The notes under the pieces are model-generated. The model saw only the letters and a list, made by a program, of their open reading frames with translations. It ran no database searches and had not been told where the DNA came from. A stretch of DNA of 64,000 bases, taken from positions 13,861 through 77,860 of the forward strand of contig PGXT01000002.1 of NCBI GenBank assembly GCA_002839285.1. The letters are read 5' to 3'. The translations under genes were made by a program, and so were the position numbers. Origin of the DNA: Spirochaetae bacterium HGW-Spirochaetae-5. GTDB taxonomy: Bacteria > Spirochaetota > UBA4802 > UBA5550. Shown piece by piece: positions 1-8,555 of the stretch. Position 1 is the first letter of the stretch. Each line of letters begins with the position of its first letter.

Positions 1-551
1 ATTGTTACAGCTACCACGGGCATACCGAATTTGCCCGAAACATTATGTACAACCGCTTCATCATTAAATGTTTTAATAAATTTTGCTGTGTTTTCAGTAT
101 TAATCTGCTGAAGAACATTCAGGTCAATATTGTTATCTTTAAAAAATTTATCGTTATATATAGTTTTATAAAAATCAATTTTATCATTATTCTTTCTACC
201 GATTGCTACATAAAGAAAATCCTTGTCATTTGAGAAGAACAGATCTGTAAAAAGCCGCTTCTGCTGCTCGGTTTTAAACTCCTGAAGCATGGTCGTAGCC
301 ATGATATTAATTTTTTCAACAATTGCAGTAAAATCCGATTCTGTTTTAGAGGCTATTACCTGAGATATGGTAAGATTACTCTCTTTAACTCTTATCTCAT
401 TATCTTTCTTAAAAAAAATAGTCGCAAGAGATATCATCACTGCTAATGAAGTAACAATTATTATTGATATCATGGATATCAGTTTCGATCGGATTTTTAA
501 TCTCGAAAAAAAACTGAACTGCTTTCTGAAATCATTTTCTTCTACTGACAT
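1..551 (-). CDS. Membrane sensor protein, N-terminal part (cut by window edge)
   Basis: An open frame runs on the minus strand from an ATG at 549-551 to the window edge with no stop, giving about 183 codons; the ORF track lists only plus-strand shadows here. The protein starts MSVEENDFRKQF, has one membrane helix at about residues 27-47 (ISIIIVTSLAVMISLATIFF), then a predicted extracytoplasmic region ending in KFGMPVVAVTI, a form typical of Cache-like sensor domains. This layout resembles the N-terminal half of spirochaete receptor cyclases, chemoreceptors or SpoIIE-type phosphatases; the output domain lies outside the window, so the function cannot be assigned. No recognisable neighbour shares its strand. 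Confidence 0.75.
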   Translation of the reverse strand, partial: MSVEENDFRKQFSFFSRLKIRSKLISMISIIIVTSLAVMISLATIFFKKDNEIRVKESNLTISQVIASKTESDFTAIVEKINIMATTMLQEFKTEQQKRLFTDLFFSNDKDFLYVAIGRKNNDKIDFYKTIYNDKFFKDNNIDLNVLQQINTENTAKFIKTFNDEAVVHNVSGKFGMPVVAVT

Positions 552-968
552 AAGCTAAACCGGTCCAAAAATTTATTTATCAGGCTATTATCAAATACAA
601 TAAATTGCTGATATGTCAAGCATAAACCTCAATAACTGCTTATATTATATATATTCAAATCTGTAGTCCTATGCAAGCATTTCTTACAATGATTCTGATA
701 TTTATTATGGCGGCGGTTTATTTTAGGGGGGCCCAGCGCTTCGCATACGCACCCCCGAAAATAATTTGCTGCCTTTTTTATTGTAAATATTTACTGATTC
801 AGCTCCGGCTGAAAAATAACCGATGGTATTAATGCACCAGGGGAACCCGGGTGATTTTTTCTCTTAAGACCGGCTAACAAAGGAGAATTCTAAATAAAAA
901 TCACTATTTATTAATAAATATTTAATATTTATATTGATAAGTTTTGCATAATTTTAAAACTGTGGGAC
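552..968. other. Intergenic region with repeat remnants
   Basis: No convincing gene is seen in these 417 bases. They lie between divergent genes and so should hold promoters for both, but I cannot place one with confidence. The stretch contains a family-A palindromic repeat (709-773) and a short family-B-like remnant around 806-835 (CTGAAAAATAACCGATGGTA), described separately. Confidence 0.6.
709..773. repeat. Family-A palindromic intergenic repeat, copy 1
   Basis: Imperfect terminal inverted repeats (GGCGGCGGTTTATTTT at the left, AAAATAATTTGCTGCC at the right) flank a GC-rich core with AGCGCTTCGC. Parts of the same sequence recur at about 24.4, 25.7, 33.6, 53.1, 61.0 and 63.4 kb, always between genes. 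It looks like a REP or MITE-type non-coding element. Confidence 0.75.
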
Positions 969-1742
969 ATGGGACTTGAATTGAATCATATCGAAGAAGA
1001 CGGAGTCGACGTTTTTTACAGAATAAACGGTGTCGGGAATAAACCGGCTATCCTTTTCATACATGGACTCGCCGGAGACTCACGTTTTTTCCATAATCAG
1101 CTTAGATACTTCGGGAATTCATACAAAACCATAGCCATTGACCTGCCGGGTCATGGACGGTCTTCATATATTTCCGGACAGACAATAGAAATATACAACA
1201 AAAGCATTGAAACCGTTCTAAAGAAAGAGAATATAGACTCCTATATTCTTGCGGGGCACTCCATGGGCGGAGTGATATGCATTGAAAATTACCTGAGACA
1301 TAAGGATAAAATTAAAGCCATGATCCTTATATCAACTTCATCGACGATACCTGTGAGCAAAACACTTATAGATTCTTCAATAAATGATTTCAATAAATTT
1401 TTCAACAAAATGCTGCCGAGAATATTCCATAAAAAAGCAGGCATATTTATACTGGCTGCTCAGAAAAACATAACCAAAGAGCAGAAAAAAATAGTTACGG
1501 GTGACCTGAAGTTATGCTCAGAAATAAACTACTCAGATCAATTGAGCGAAATTACAATACCTGTACTGCTGGTTGCAAATAAGTTTGATAGAATGATACC
1601 ATCATATATGACAGAAGATATGAAGTGGAAGATCCGTGATTCTAAATTTGTAGTTTTTAATGACGAGGGTCATGTCCCGTTCTTTGAGAACAGCGGTGAA
1701 TTCAACATGGAAATAGAAACTTTCATTAAATCCATTCTGTAA
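969..1742 (+). CDS. Alpha/beta-fold hydrolase
   Basis: The 257-residue product has the full alpha/beta-hydrolase layout: an HGLAGDSRF oxyanion-hole segment near residue 32, a nucleophile elbow GHSMGG with Ser98, an acid candidate Asp207 in NKFDRMIPS, and the catalytic His235 in DEGHVPFF. The length fits the lipase/esterase or MhpC-like branch of the superfamily; it probably hydrolyses an ester, thioester or C-C bond of an unknown substrate in the cytoplasm, as no signal peptide is seen. It stands alone on the plus strand. The start is the first ATG in frame, although no good Shine-Dalgarno precedes it. The substrate cannot be read from sequence. Confidence 0.9.
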   Translation: MGLELNHIEEDGVDVFYRINGVGNKPAILFIHGLAGDSRFFHNQLRYFGNSYKTIAIDLPGHGRSSYISGQTIEIYNKSIETVLKKENIDSYILAGHSMGGVICIENYLRHKDKIKAMILISTSSTIPVSKTLIDSSINDFNKFFNKMLPRIFHKKAGIFILAAQKNITKEQKKIVTGDLKLCSEINYSDQLSEITIPVLLVANKFDRMIPSYMTEDMKWKIRDSKFVVFNDEGHVPFFENSGEFNMEIETFIKSIL

Positions 1743-1781
1743 TAACCGCGTACAACTTATCCCGCAACGAAACATGTTTAA

Positions 1782-1811
1782 AAATAAAAAATACGGGCAT
1801 TTTACCCGTAT
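1782..1811 (-). terminator. Rho-independent terminator of the cyclase operon
   Basis: A hairpin with arms ATACGGG/CCCGTAT and a 7-base loop is followed, read on the minus strand, by TTTTTTATTTTT. It sits about 100 bases after the stop of the last gene of the 5712-1909 operon and faces the convergent hydrolase gene. Confidence 0.8.
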
Positions 1812-1908
1812 CTAATTAAAGCTTTAAGTCTATACCACTGAAGCCTTCGGCAGCCGGATATGCAGAATTTTTTATATAGAGAAATTCAGAAATTAATGCT
1901 GATTAAGA

Positions 1909-2715
1909 CTACTTGAATTCGTTATATAAAACATTAAGTACCAGTTCAATCTCCTTATCTGTGGCTTCAATTTTTTCTTTCTCAAAAGTCTCTTTGATTT
2001 TAACTTTGTCAAAAGATGGATCTGCGCTTTTAAGCTCAACTATCCGTTTAACCACAGAAGCTTTAACAGGAGTATTTCCGAATCCCAGGAAACCGCTATT
2101 CTGGAAATAAAGAACAGATTTAATCAGTTTATCCTGACTGTCCTGAAGAACCGCCATACTGCTTTCAAGTTCATTCAGCTTCTGAAGAAAATACTCAGGC
2201 TCTCTTTTTTTAAGATAAGCAATCGGATCATCTAACGCTTCTTTCATTCTTTTGCAGAGTAGTTCTTCTTCAATGAATTTATCATTGAGTCTTAGAAATA
2301 TATCATTTTTTGTTATTCTGAAATTATATCTCAATGCATAATCATAAAAAAATGTCATTCCTCCGGGCATATAAGGAATAAAATCATTATCAGAAAATTT
2401 AAAAACAGATGGTATCACCAGAATTTCAAGAGTTTCGCCATTGATAAAATAATCGATATTATCAGGCTTCATGTATTTCCATTCTGAAAACTTTTTATTT
2501 AACTCAACAATTTTTTCAGCCCAGGTATCCGTCAGTTCACCTTGAAATCTGATTTTTATTGAAGTGGAATTGTCATCTTTCAATACTAAATAATTTTCAT
2601 CACCTTTTAAACCGGAATCTGTCTCTTCAAATCCGGCTCCCGCCCAGTCATATGCCATTGCATTGGAGACCAGCATTAAAAAAAATATAAAAATATAAAA
2701 TCCTTTCATTTTCAT
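1909..2715 (-). CDS. Secreted protein of unknown function
   Basis: The 268-residue protein begins with a clear signal peptide (lysines, then FYIFIFFLMLVSNAMA) and is probably exported to the periplasm. The mature part is mixed and charged, with no motif I recognise; the last 60 residues, including SADPSFDKVKIKETFEKEK, look helical. It is the last gene of a three-gene minus operon: its start lies 7 bases after the stop of the membrane coiled-coil gene, and a terminator follows. Co-transcription suggests it works with the cyclase and the membrane protein upstream, but no function can be stated. Confidence 0.8.
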   Translation of the reverse strand: MKMKGFYIFIFFLMLVSNAMAYDWAGAGFEETDSGLKGDENYLVLKDDNSTSIKIRFQGELTDTWAEKIVELNKKFSEWKYMKPDNIDYFINGETLEILVIPSVFKFSDNDFIPYMPGGMTFFYDYALRYNFRITKNDIFLRLNDKFIEEELLCKRMKEALDDPIAYLKKREPEYFLQKLNELESSMAVLQDSQDKLIKSVLYFQNSGFLGFGNTPVKASVVKRIVELKSADPSFDKVKIKETFEKEKIEATDKEIELVLNVLYNEFK

Positions 2716-2722
2716 CTTAAAC

Positions 2723-4042
2723 CTACTTAACCTTAATTAGTATTCTATCAAATGGTCTCATCCTATTAGAGCCCGCCAGACTGACAACTTTAGCTTTCAT
2801 ACCATCGGCAGTACGATAAAACTCAATCTGTCCGATATACTTATCATCTGTCCTGAATACAAGCCCTGTACCGCCCTCTTTAACCGTGAGCAGTCTATTA
2901 ATATGTATAGAGATTTTAGATGGATTTTCCGCGGAGATAATATATCCGCTCTCAGGTCTCTCTTTCAAAACAGCATCAAGAGCAGTTTTATAATCTTCGA
3001 TCTGTGAATTTTTTAATCTGACGGTTGAGACAAGACCAAACCAGAGATTTTCATAATCATTTACAATTGAGGAGGACAGATTATCAATACTCCTCAGTGC
3101 AGGGGGGACAGAGTTTTCATAACCGACACCGATGAGTCTCTGCACAAGCATATCATGCTCACCAATTTTCAGACGCAGATCATCAAAACGTTTTCTGCTT
3201 ATGACATTCTCTTTCTGAAACAATTCATCGTAATCTCTTAAATTTTTTACTTCATTCTTCTTACTGTTTTTATCAATATTTGATTTGAAATCAGCAGTTG
3301 AAAAAACAGGATTATACCTTAATATTAAATAGTTAATATATCTGTTGTAGTAATCGGCCATTGCAGCAAGACCGCTTTGAGATGAATCTGAAAGGCTCTT
3401 CATCTTCATCGCATAGACCTTATTCTCATCTCCGATATTTCCGGATTCTTTTTTTGCTTTTTCGAGTTTCAGCTCTTCCGCTCTTTTTTCAGCCTGGATT
3501 CTGCTGATCTGACTACGCTTTTCGCTGATTTTAGCTTCATATTGAGCTCTTACACCATTAATTTCACTCTTTTCAGCATTTTTCAGCTCCTGAATTCTCT
3601 CCCGTGAAGCAGATGGGGACATTCCCTTATCAAGAATTGCATTTTCTCTGACTAAATACCGGTTATTGATCTCGAGAATTTTATTCTTCATCTCCACAAT
3701 AAGAGACTGAAGTTCATTATTCCGGATCTGAATATTGTTTTCAGCAAGCCTGGATGAGTTCAGAATCTCCTTAAGCCTGAGATCGTTAAATTCAGTAATA
3801 CTGATATCTATATTCTTATCCTTTTCACCTGTATAATATGTAAAAACAGATACAAAAGCTATTATCAGTAATATAAATACCAATACAATAATAAAAACCA
3901 GCCAGTTTTTATTCTTTCTGGTCTTTACAAATTCATCCTCAAGGGAGTAAACCTCTGAGCCGCCGTCAATATTAGCTATCTCTGCCGGCAGGAATTTAGA
4001 ATTGAGTGTTAAGTCTTTTTTTACTTCGTTGTCATTTGCCAT
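2723..4042 (-). CDS. Single-pass membrane protein with long coiled coil
   Basis: The 439-residue product has a cytoplasmic N-terminus of about 47 residues, one membrane helix (WLVFIIVLVFILLIIAFVSV, about 48-67) and a large extracytoplasmic part. Residues about 90-220 are strongly coiled-coil (for example IQAEKRAEELKLEKAKKE); the C-terminal 100 residues look globular with beta character. No known domain is recognised. Its ATG lies inside the cyclase gene, and the two overlap by 22 bases (cyclase stop at 4021-4023), which suggests translational coupling and a joint role at the membrane. Confidence 0.85.
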   Translation of the reverse strand: MANDNEVKKDLTLNSKFLPAEIANIDGGSEVYSLEDEFVKTRKNKNWLVFIIVLVFILLIIAFVSVFTYYTGEKDKNIDISITEFNDLRLKEILNSSRLAENNIQIRNNELQSLIVEMKNKILEINNRYLVRENAILDKGMSPSASRERIQELKNAEKSEINGVRAQYEAKISEKRSQISRIQAEKRAEELKLEKAKKESGNIGDENKVYAMKMKSLSDSSQSGLAAMADYYNRYINYLILRYNPVFSTADFKSNIDKNSKKNEVKNLRDYDELFQKENVISRKRFDDLRLKIGEHDMLVQRLIGVGYENSVPPALRSIDNLSSSIVNDYENLWFGLVSTVRLKNSQIEDYKTALDAVLKERPESGYIISAENPSKISIHINRLLTVKEGGTGLVFRTDDKYIGQIEFYRTADGMKAKVVSLAGSNRMRPFDRILIKVK

Positions 4043-5712
4043 ACACCATTCCAGTTACTCGGACATTTTTCCTGAGTCCTTTCTTTGAATATATCTGCAA
4101 GCTTGAGGCTGCATTTACTCAATTGTTTACGGGCATCAGCCCATTTACCATTATAATAGAGTTCAAGAGCCAGTTCAAAAGCTGCTATATTCTTTTTAAA
4201 TTTTTCATCCATCTCTGACTCAAGAATCGGCCAGTAGACTTTCTGAGTTTTAGTCTTCCCCTTAACCATGACCCGGTCAAGTTCAAGGAAGTATATCCCG
4301 TGATTTTTAACATTCTGTTCAATATCATCTTTAACGTATTCAGAGCAGATAACAGGGACTTTATATATCCTTGTTAAGCCTTCCATTCTTGAAGCAGCAT
4401 TAACATTGTCCCCTATTACAGTATTTGTCATACGCACATAGGAACCGAGAGTTCCGTAAAAAACACTCCCTCCGTCAATTCCGACACCGATTTCAAGAAG
4501 CACCGCTTTATAAATCTGCAGCTCCTCTTTGGAAAGTTTACCCTTCTCCTCTTCAAGCTCGGTCTTTATTTTATCCATTCTCAGCCTGAGAAGTTCTGTT
4601 ACCTCATGAAGCTTATAGCCGGATAATACCGCCTGATATGATTTATTTTCATTAGTATCATCAAGTGCACCATACACAGCAAGAAGAGCATCTCCGATTA
4701 TTGAACCGATAACACCGTCATACCGGATTATCTCCCTGATGGCTCTATCATAATGCATGTTTAAAAGTTTAATTATATCATTACCAAGAGTTTCAGTAAT
4801 GAATGTAAAACTCTTTATATCCGTGAATAGAATCGTAAGCTCGCGTTTTGTACCCTCCAGCTTAACCTCTCTGTCTTTATAAGCCTTAGATACAACGTCC
4901 TGATTCGCAAATTTTTCAAAAATATTAACAAGATTACCAACAGTATTAGAGAGAGAGTTAAATGCTGTTCCCATATATGTTATATCATCATTTGTCGCGC
5001 CTTTAAGATCAATGAGTGTAAGCTCCTTGGTCTCGATCATCCTCATAATAGAATTGGTTATAACATCTATGAAACGGAGTATTCTTCTTAAAACAAAAAT
5101 ACCGATAAATGCCGAAATCAGTGTTATAAAGACGATTATTATACTGACCTGAAAAAATATAACCTTTGATTCTTTGAAAAATTCATTCTTCTCTTCACCG
5201 CGGAGAATAAACAGATCCCATTTCTGATTATATTTAAACATTCCGAAATAGGCTTCATTATTGAAAACAAAATTCAGGTGCCCTTCACTCCCCTCGCCGT
5301 CTTCACTTTTAATATTTGAAACCATGTAATCTATAGCAGACTGATCCTCGAACTTCTCATACCGCTGAACTTTTGAAGCCTGAAACTGAAGAGAGCCATC
5401 TTTTTTAATACCGAGAACAACGGCTTTAGTATTTTTAACTTCATTGAGCCCTTTGTTCTCAATACTTTTCATCGATTCATCAAATTTCTGGTCAAATATG
5501 TATATTTCGTACTGATTGTTACAGTAGGAATACATGGTCTTCAGGTCTTTAATCAACAACTGATTCATCAGTTTAAGGAGCTCGGAGCGGTTGAACAGCA
5601 GATTAACGTAATTTGAAGCCAGATTTGATAAAAGAATAAAAAGGGTGAAAGTAAGGACAATCTTTGTTGTTACTCTAACTACCCTTGTATTATTTACTTT
5701 CCTTCCTAACAT
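4021..5712 (-). CDS. Class III adenylate/guanylate cyclase with membrane sensor region
   Basis: The 563-residue product has a first membrane helix (about 17-37), an extracytoplasmic region of about 150 residues, a second helix (about 188-208), a short HAMP-like linker and a class III cyclase domain (about 290-480). Metal-binding aspartates are present at Asp298 (LFTDIKSF) and Asp341 (IIGDALLAVYG), as are the transition-state Asn438 and Arg442 (GDNVNAASRMEG). The lysine that usually contacts the adenine base, four residues before the second aspartate, is Ser337 here, so the substrate is uncertain. A charged insertion (about 380-400) separates the two catalytic halves. It is the first gene of the operon ending at 1909. 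Confidence 0.93.
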   Translation of the reverse strand: MLGRKVNNTRVVRVTTKIVLTFTLFILLSNLASNYVNLLFNRSELLKLMNQLLIKDLKTMYSYCNNQYEIYIFDQKFDESMKSIENKGLNEVKNTKAVVLGIKKDGSLQFQASKVQRYEKFEDQSAIDYMVSNIKSEDGEGSEGHLNFVFNNEAYFGMFKYNQKWDLFILRGEEKNEFFKESKVIFFQVSIIIVFITLISAFIGIFVLRRILRFIDVITNSIMRMIETKELTLIDLKGATNDDITYMGTAFNSLSNTVGNLVNIFEKFANQDVVSKAYKDREVKLEGTKRELTILFTDIKSFTFITETLGNDIIKLLNMHYDRAIREIIRYDGVIGSIIGDALLAVYGALDDTNENKSYQAVLSGYKLHEVTELLRLRMDKIKTELEEEKGKLSKEELQIYKAVLLEIGVGIDGGSVFYGTLGSYVRMTNTVIGDNVNAASRMEGLTRIYKVPVICSEYVKDDIEQNVKNHGIYFLELDRVMVKGKTKTQKVYWPILESEMDEKFKKNIAAFELALELYYNGKWADARKQLSKCSLKLADIFKERTQEKCPSNWNGVWQMTTK

Positions 5713-5984
5713 ATCCCTTTTACCCCGTTGTTTATTTATACTTAATGGCTAAATATGCGAAATTCTTTAACAATAATGTTTTCTATAATAGATAATTATG
5801 TATAGTAAAAAGCCCTTCTGCGCGAATGTCAAGCCATTTACATAAAGAGTGTCCCATTGATTCATATTAGTGTAAAAAAAGATAAAAAACAAAAAATATT
5901 TTTGTCTTCATAAAAAAAATCAATTACCGATAATTCTAACAGATACCCGTAAATTGATTTTTACTCATTAAGAGGTTACATAAT

Positions 5985-6848
5985 ATGAACACAAATGCGA
6001 TGCCGGCAGAAGCGATTTCGATCTACAACAGAGCTCTGGAAAAAACAAACAGAGGAGATCTGCCAACAGCTATTTCTGAATACCAGAAAGCGATCAAGAT
6101 GTACCCCTATTTTATTGAAGCTTATAATAATATGGGTGAAATTTATTCCATTATGGGCAAAAGCGAACTTGCAATTACCACTTATAATAAGGCGCTTGAT
6201 ATAGAGAAGAATTTCAGAGTACTTTTAAATCTCGGGGTTGAATATTATAACTCAGGTAATTACAACGCAGCTCTTACTTATTTTCTTGATTCAATTAAGC
6301 AGAAGCCCGATTTCCTCGAAGGGAATTACTACACCGGTCTCTCATTCTACAATCTTAAGATGTTTGATAAAGCGGAAAACTATCTACGGATTGTAATTTC
6401 TGCTGATAGAAAACATATTAAAGCTAACTATATGTTATCCCATATTTATTATGAGCGAAAGGAGTATTCACGTGTAATAGAGTGTCTCGATGCTATATGG
6501 GATATTGCCGACGATAAAAGCTTTATCAACCGATACTACGGTTTCTGCTGCTTCCATGTGGGGAGATACAATGATGCTGTAAAATACCTGAAAGAAGCTG
6601 TTTCGATGCATCCCGAATATGATAAATTCAAACTTTACCTTGAAGGTCTCACTTATGAGAACAAGATTAAGGAGATTGGAGATGTTGATGCTGCAATCAG
6701 AGTTCTGGAGGATCTTATGATGAAAAACTCTCTCCACCTGAAAGACGTTACAAGGCTCAGCATGCTTTATGTTTTCAAAGGGGAGAGCCGCAAAGCGGAG
6801 GAAATAGTAACAGAATACAAAAAGCATATGCTTTCTCAGAAAAAATAG
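5985..6848 (+). CDS. Tetratricopeptide (TPR) repeat protein
   Basis: The 287-residue product consists almost wholly of TPR units; repeats such as AISEYQKAIKMYPYFIEAYN and AITTYNKALDIEKNFRVLLN show the usual G/A-Y-x-A pattern. About six or seven units cover residues 8-270. There is no signal peptide or membrane helix, so it should be a cytoplasmic protein-interaction scaffold. The start has a good ribosome-binding site (AAGAGG, 7 bases upstream). A small unknown gene follows 74 bases downstream. Partners are not evident. Confidence 0.9.
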   Translation: MNTNAMPAEAISIYNRALEKTNRGDLPTAISEYQKAIKMYPYFIEAYNNMGEIYSIMGKSELAITTYNKALDIEKNFRVLLNLGVEYYNSGNYNAALTYFLDSIKQKPDFLEGNYYTGLSFYNLKMFDKAENYLRIVISADRKHIKANYMLSHIYYERKEYSRVIECLDAIWDIADDKSFINRYYGFCCFHVGRYNDAVKYLKEAVSMHPEYDKFKLYLEGLTYENKIKEIGDVDAAIRVLEDLMMKNSLHLKDVTRLSMLYVFKGESRKAEEIVTEYKKHMLSQKK

Positions 6849-6876
6849 TGTAATTTAAAATTGACTTATACCCCGG

Positions 6877-6898
6877 ATTGCCGCATTATTGCGGCAAT
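6877..6898 (+). other. Hairpin between TPR gene and small ORF
   Basis: A perfect 8-bp stem (ATTGCCGC/GCGGCAAT) with a 6-base loop follows the TPR gene stop by 28 bases. The following bases are TCCTGTTTT, so it could be a weak terminator or an mRNA processing or stability element between the two plus-strand genes. It ends 24 bases before the next start codon. Confidence 0.5.
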
Positions 6899-6922
6899 TC
6901 CTGTTTTAAAGGTGAATTAATC

Positions 6923-7234
6923 ATGATTGAGGGATCCGATTATCAGAGAACAATCGCTATTATGTGCAGAGATTTTCTGGATCAGGTAGATGATATACCC
7001 GGACTTGCAAATGAGAACGATCTGCTGGACAGAATCACATCAGTAATTATTGAAGACGGAGATGATAATCTTTTCCATATAAGAAATCTGCAGAATCACC
7101 TTTACAAATATGAACTGAAGCTTCTTTCACTATACTCAAAAAATCCCGATAACACCAGACTCGATGCATTATACAGAAAATCAGCAAGCCTGAAGGAGAT
7201 GTGCGCAAATCTCACAGAGAAAACCGGCGATTAA
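6923..7234 (+). CDS. Small conserved-looking protein of unknown function
   Basis: The ORF track starts this frame at 6878, inside a hairpin; the ATG at 6923 is preferred because AAAGGTGA lies at a good distance upstream. The 103-residue product (MIEGSDYQRTIAIM...) is acidic and predicted helical, with no signal peptide and no motif I recognise. It follows the TPR gene on the same strand and may be co-transcribed. It converges with the small ORF that ends the efflux operon. Confidence 0.7.
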   Translation: MIEGSDYQRTIAIMCRDFLDQVDDIPGLANENDLLDRITSVIIEDGDDNLFHIRNLQNHLYKYELKLLSLYSKNPDNTRLDALYRKSASLKEMCANLTEKTGD

Positions 7235-7260
7235 TATCACCGGGATCAATCGGCCGGAAT

Positions 7261-7623
7261 TTACTCAGAACAGATACGGAAACTCCCCTTTCTGATAAAT
7301 TCTATGAGTTCAGTACTTACACCTGTTCCATCCAGAGACATGGCAAGATAAATAGTGTCTTCGTATTGTACAACCTGATTCCGTTTTTCTATATAATTCC
7401 CATCCCACTCTTCTGATTCATTTTTTAAAGAAATAAAGACAAACATCCAGTGCCCGGTTTCATCTGAATCAAAGCATTGATCATTTGTCTCATAGATTAT
7501 ATCGAAAAAAGTACCGTCAGGACCCCAGTCATTTTCTTCGGCTATCCGGACCGCTTCGATCCATTCCCTGTCATCACAATAATAATATTCAGATGTTTCA
7601 ATATTTAACAGATGATAAGCCAT
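7261..7623 (-). CDS. Small acidic protein of unknown function
   Basis: The 120-residue protein is rich in Asp, Glu and aromatic residues (for example ETGHWMFVFISLKNESEEW) and looks like a compact alpha/beta protein. No family is recognised and there is no export signal. Its start lies 5 bases after the stop of the ABC ATPase gene, so it is the last gene of the efflux operon. Whether it works in efflux is unknown. Confidence 0.65.
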   Translation of the reverse strand: MAYHLLNIETSEYYYCDDREWIEAVRIAEENDWGPDGTFFDIIYETNDQCFDSDETGHWMFVFISLKNESEEWDGNYIEKRNQVVQYEDTIYLAMSLDGTGVSTELIEFIRKGSFRICSE

Positions 7624-7628
7624 TTATT

Positions 7629-8555
7629 CTAAACCCCCAGCCTTCTTGCGTGTGAGACAAATACATCCTCAAGAGTAGCGGAAATTTTTTCAATTCTAAA
7701 ATCTGTAATCCCCGATACCTTTAAAAATCTGCTCAAAACGCTTTTCAGTTTATACTGTTTAGCGCATAAAATATGTATATCGCTGCCGAATATTGCAGCT
7801 TCCTCAATAAAATCAAGCTTTGAAATTATGTCAAAGACTTTAATAAAGTCAACAGTCTGGAGAGAGTAGACACTGTACGGCAGATCGTTCTTAAGTTTAT
7901 CCGGTGTGTCAAGTGCAATGATTTTACCGGCAATTACAAGAGCCATACGGTTACAGTGTTCAGCTTCATCCATATAGTGTGTTGTTACAAATATTGTCTT
8001 CCCTTCACGCGAAAATTCGTAAATCAGCTCCCAGAAATTCCGCCTCATCAATGGATCGACTCCGGAGGTCGGTTCATCTAAAAAGAGAATCGGAGGATCA
8101 TGAAGTATTGCACCTCCAAGCGCAAGACGCTGTTTAATCCCGCCGGGAAGAATATCAACAGGTGCATCCATCCGGTCTCCGATACCGGCCATCTCCCTTA
8201 CATAACCGATCCGTTCCTTTAGTTTCTTCCCGGAAAGGCCGTATATGCTGCCGAAAAATTCAAGATTTTCACGGACAGTAAGATCGTGATAAAGGGAGAA
8301 CTTCTGAGACATGTAGCCGATTGTGTTTTTAATACTGTTCTGTTCTTTTACAATGTCATATCCGGAAACTGTCCCTCTCCCTTCGGTGGGAGATAGAATC
8401 CCGCAGAGCATCTTAATCGTCGTGCTTTTGCCGGCTCCGTTAGGACCAAGGAATCCGAAGATCTCCCCTTTCCGGACAGAAAAATTTACATTATCGACTG
8501 CTGTAAAATCATCGAACCGTTTTGTAAGATTCTGCACCTCAACAGAAAATTCCAT
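7629..8555 (-). CDS. ABC-2 type exporter ATP-binding protein (YbhF-like half)
   Basis: The 308-residue ATPase has Walker A (GPNGAGKSTT, about 39-48), a Q-loop (YMSQKFSLY), a signature motif altered to LPGGIKQRL instead of LSGG, Walker B (ILFLDEPTSGVDP) and the H-loop His (VTTHYMDEAEHCNR). The roughly 80-residue C-terminal tail is typical of DrrA/YbhF drug-exporter ATPases. It energises the two ABC-2 permeases encoded just upstream; its start codon is next to the permease stop. In E. coli YbhF the two ATPase domains are fused; here they are separate genes, this one and 10871-11785. Confidence 0.95.
   Translation of the reverse strand: MEFSVEVQNLTKRFDDFTAVDNVNFSVRKGEIFGFLGPNGAGKSTTIKMLCGILSPTEGRGTVSGYDIVKEQNSIKNTIGYMSQKFSLYHDLTVRENLEFFGSIYGLSGKKLKERIGYVREMAGIGDRMDAPVDILPGGIKQRLALGGAILHDPPILFLDEPTSGVDPLMRRNFWELIYEFSREGKTIFVTTHYMDEAEHCNRMALVIAGKIIALDTPDKLKNDLPYSVYSLQTVDFIKVFDIISKLDFIEEAAIFGSDIHILCAKQYKLKSVLSRFLKVSGITDFRIEKISATLEDVFVSHARRLGV

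Noticed and set aside
45-558. Two short plus-strand ORFs at the left edge
   Set aside because: They are antisense to the continuous minus-strand frame (1-551) that encodes a signal anchor and sensor-like region.
5919-5935. ACCGATAA upstream of the TPR gene as a sigma-28 promoter
   Set aside because: The -10-like element is good, but no TAAA stands at 15 bases; the correctly spaced bases read TTCA.
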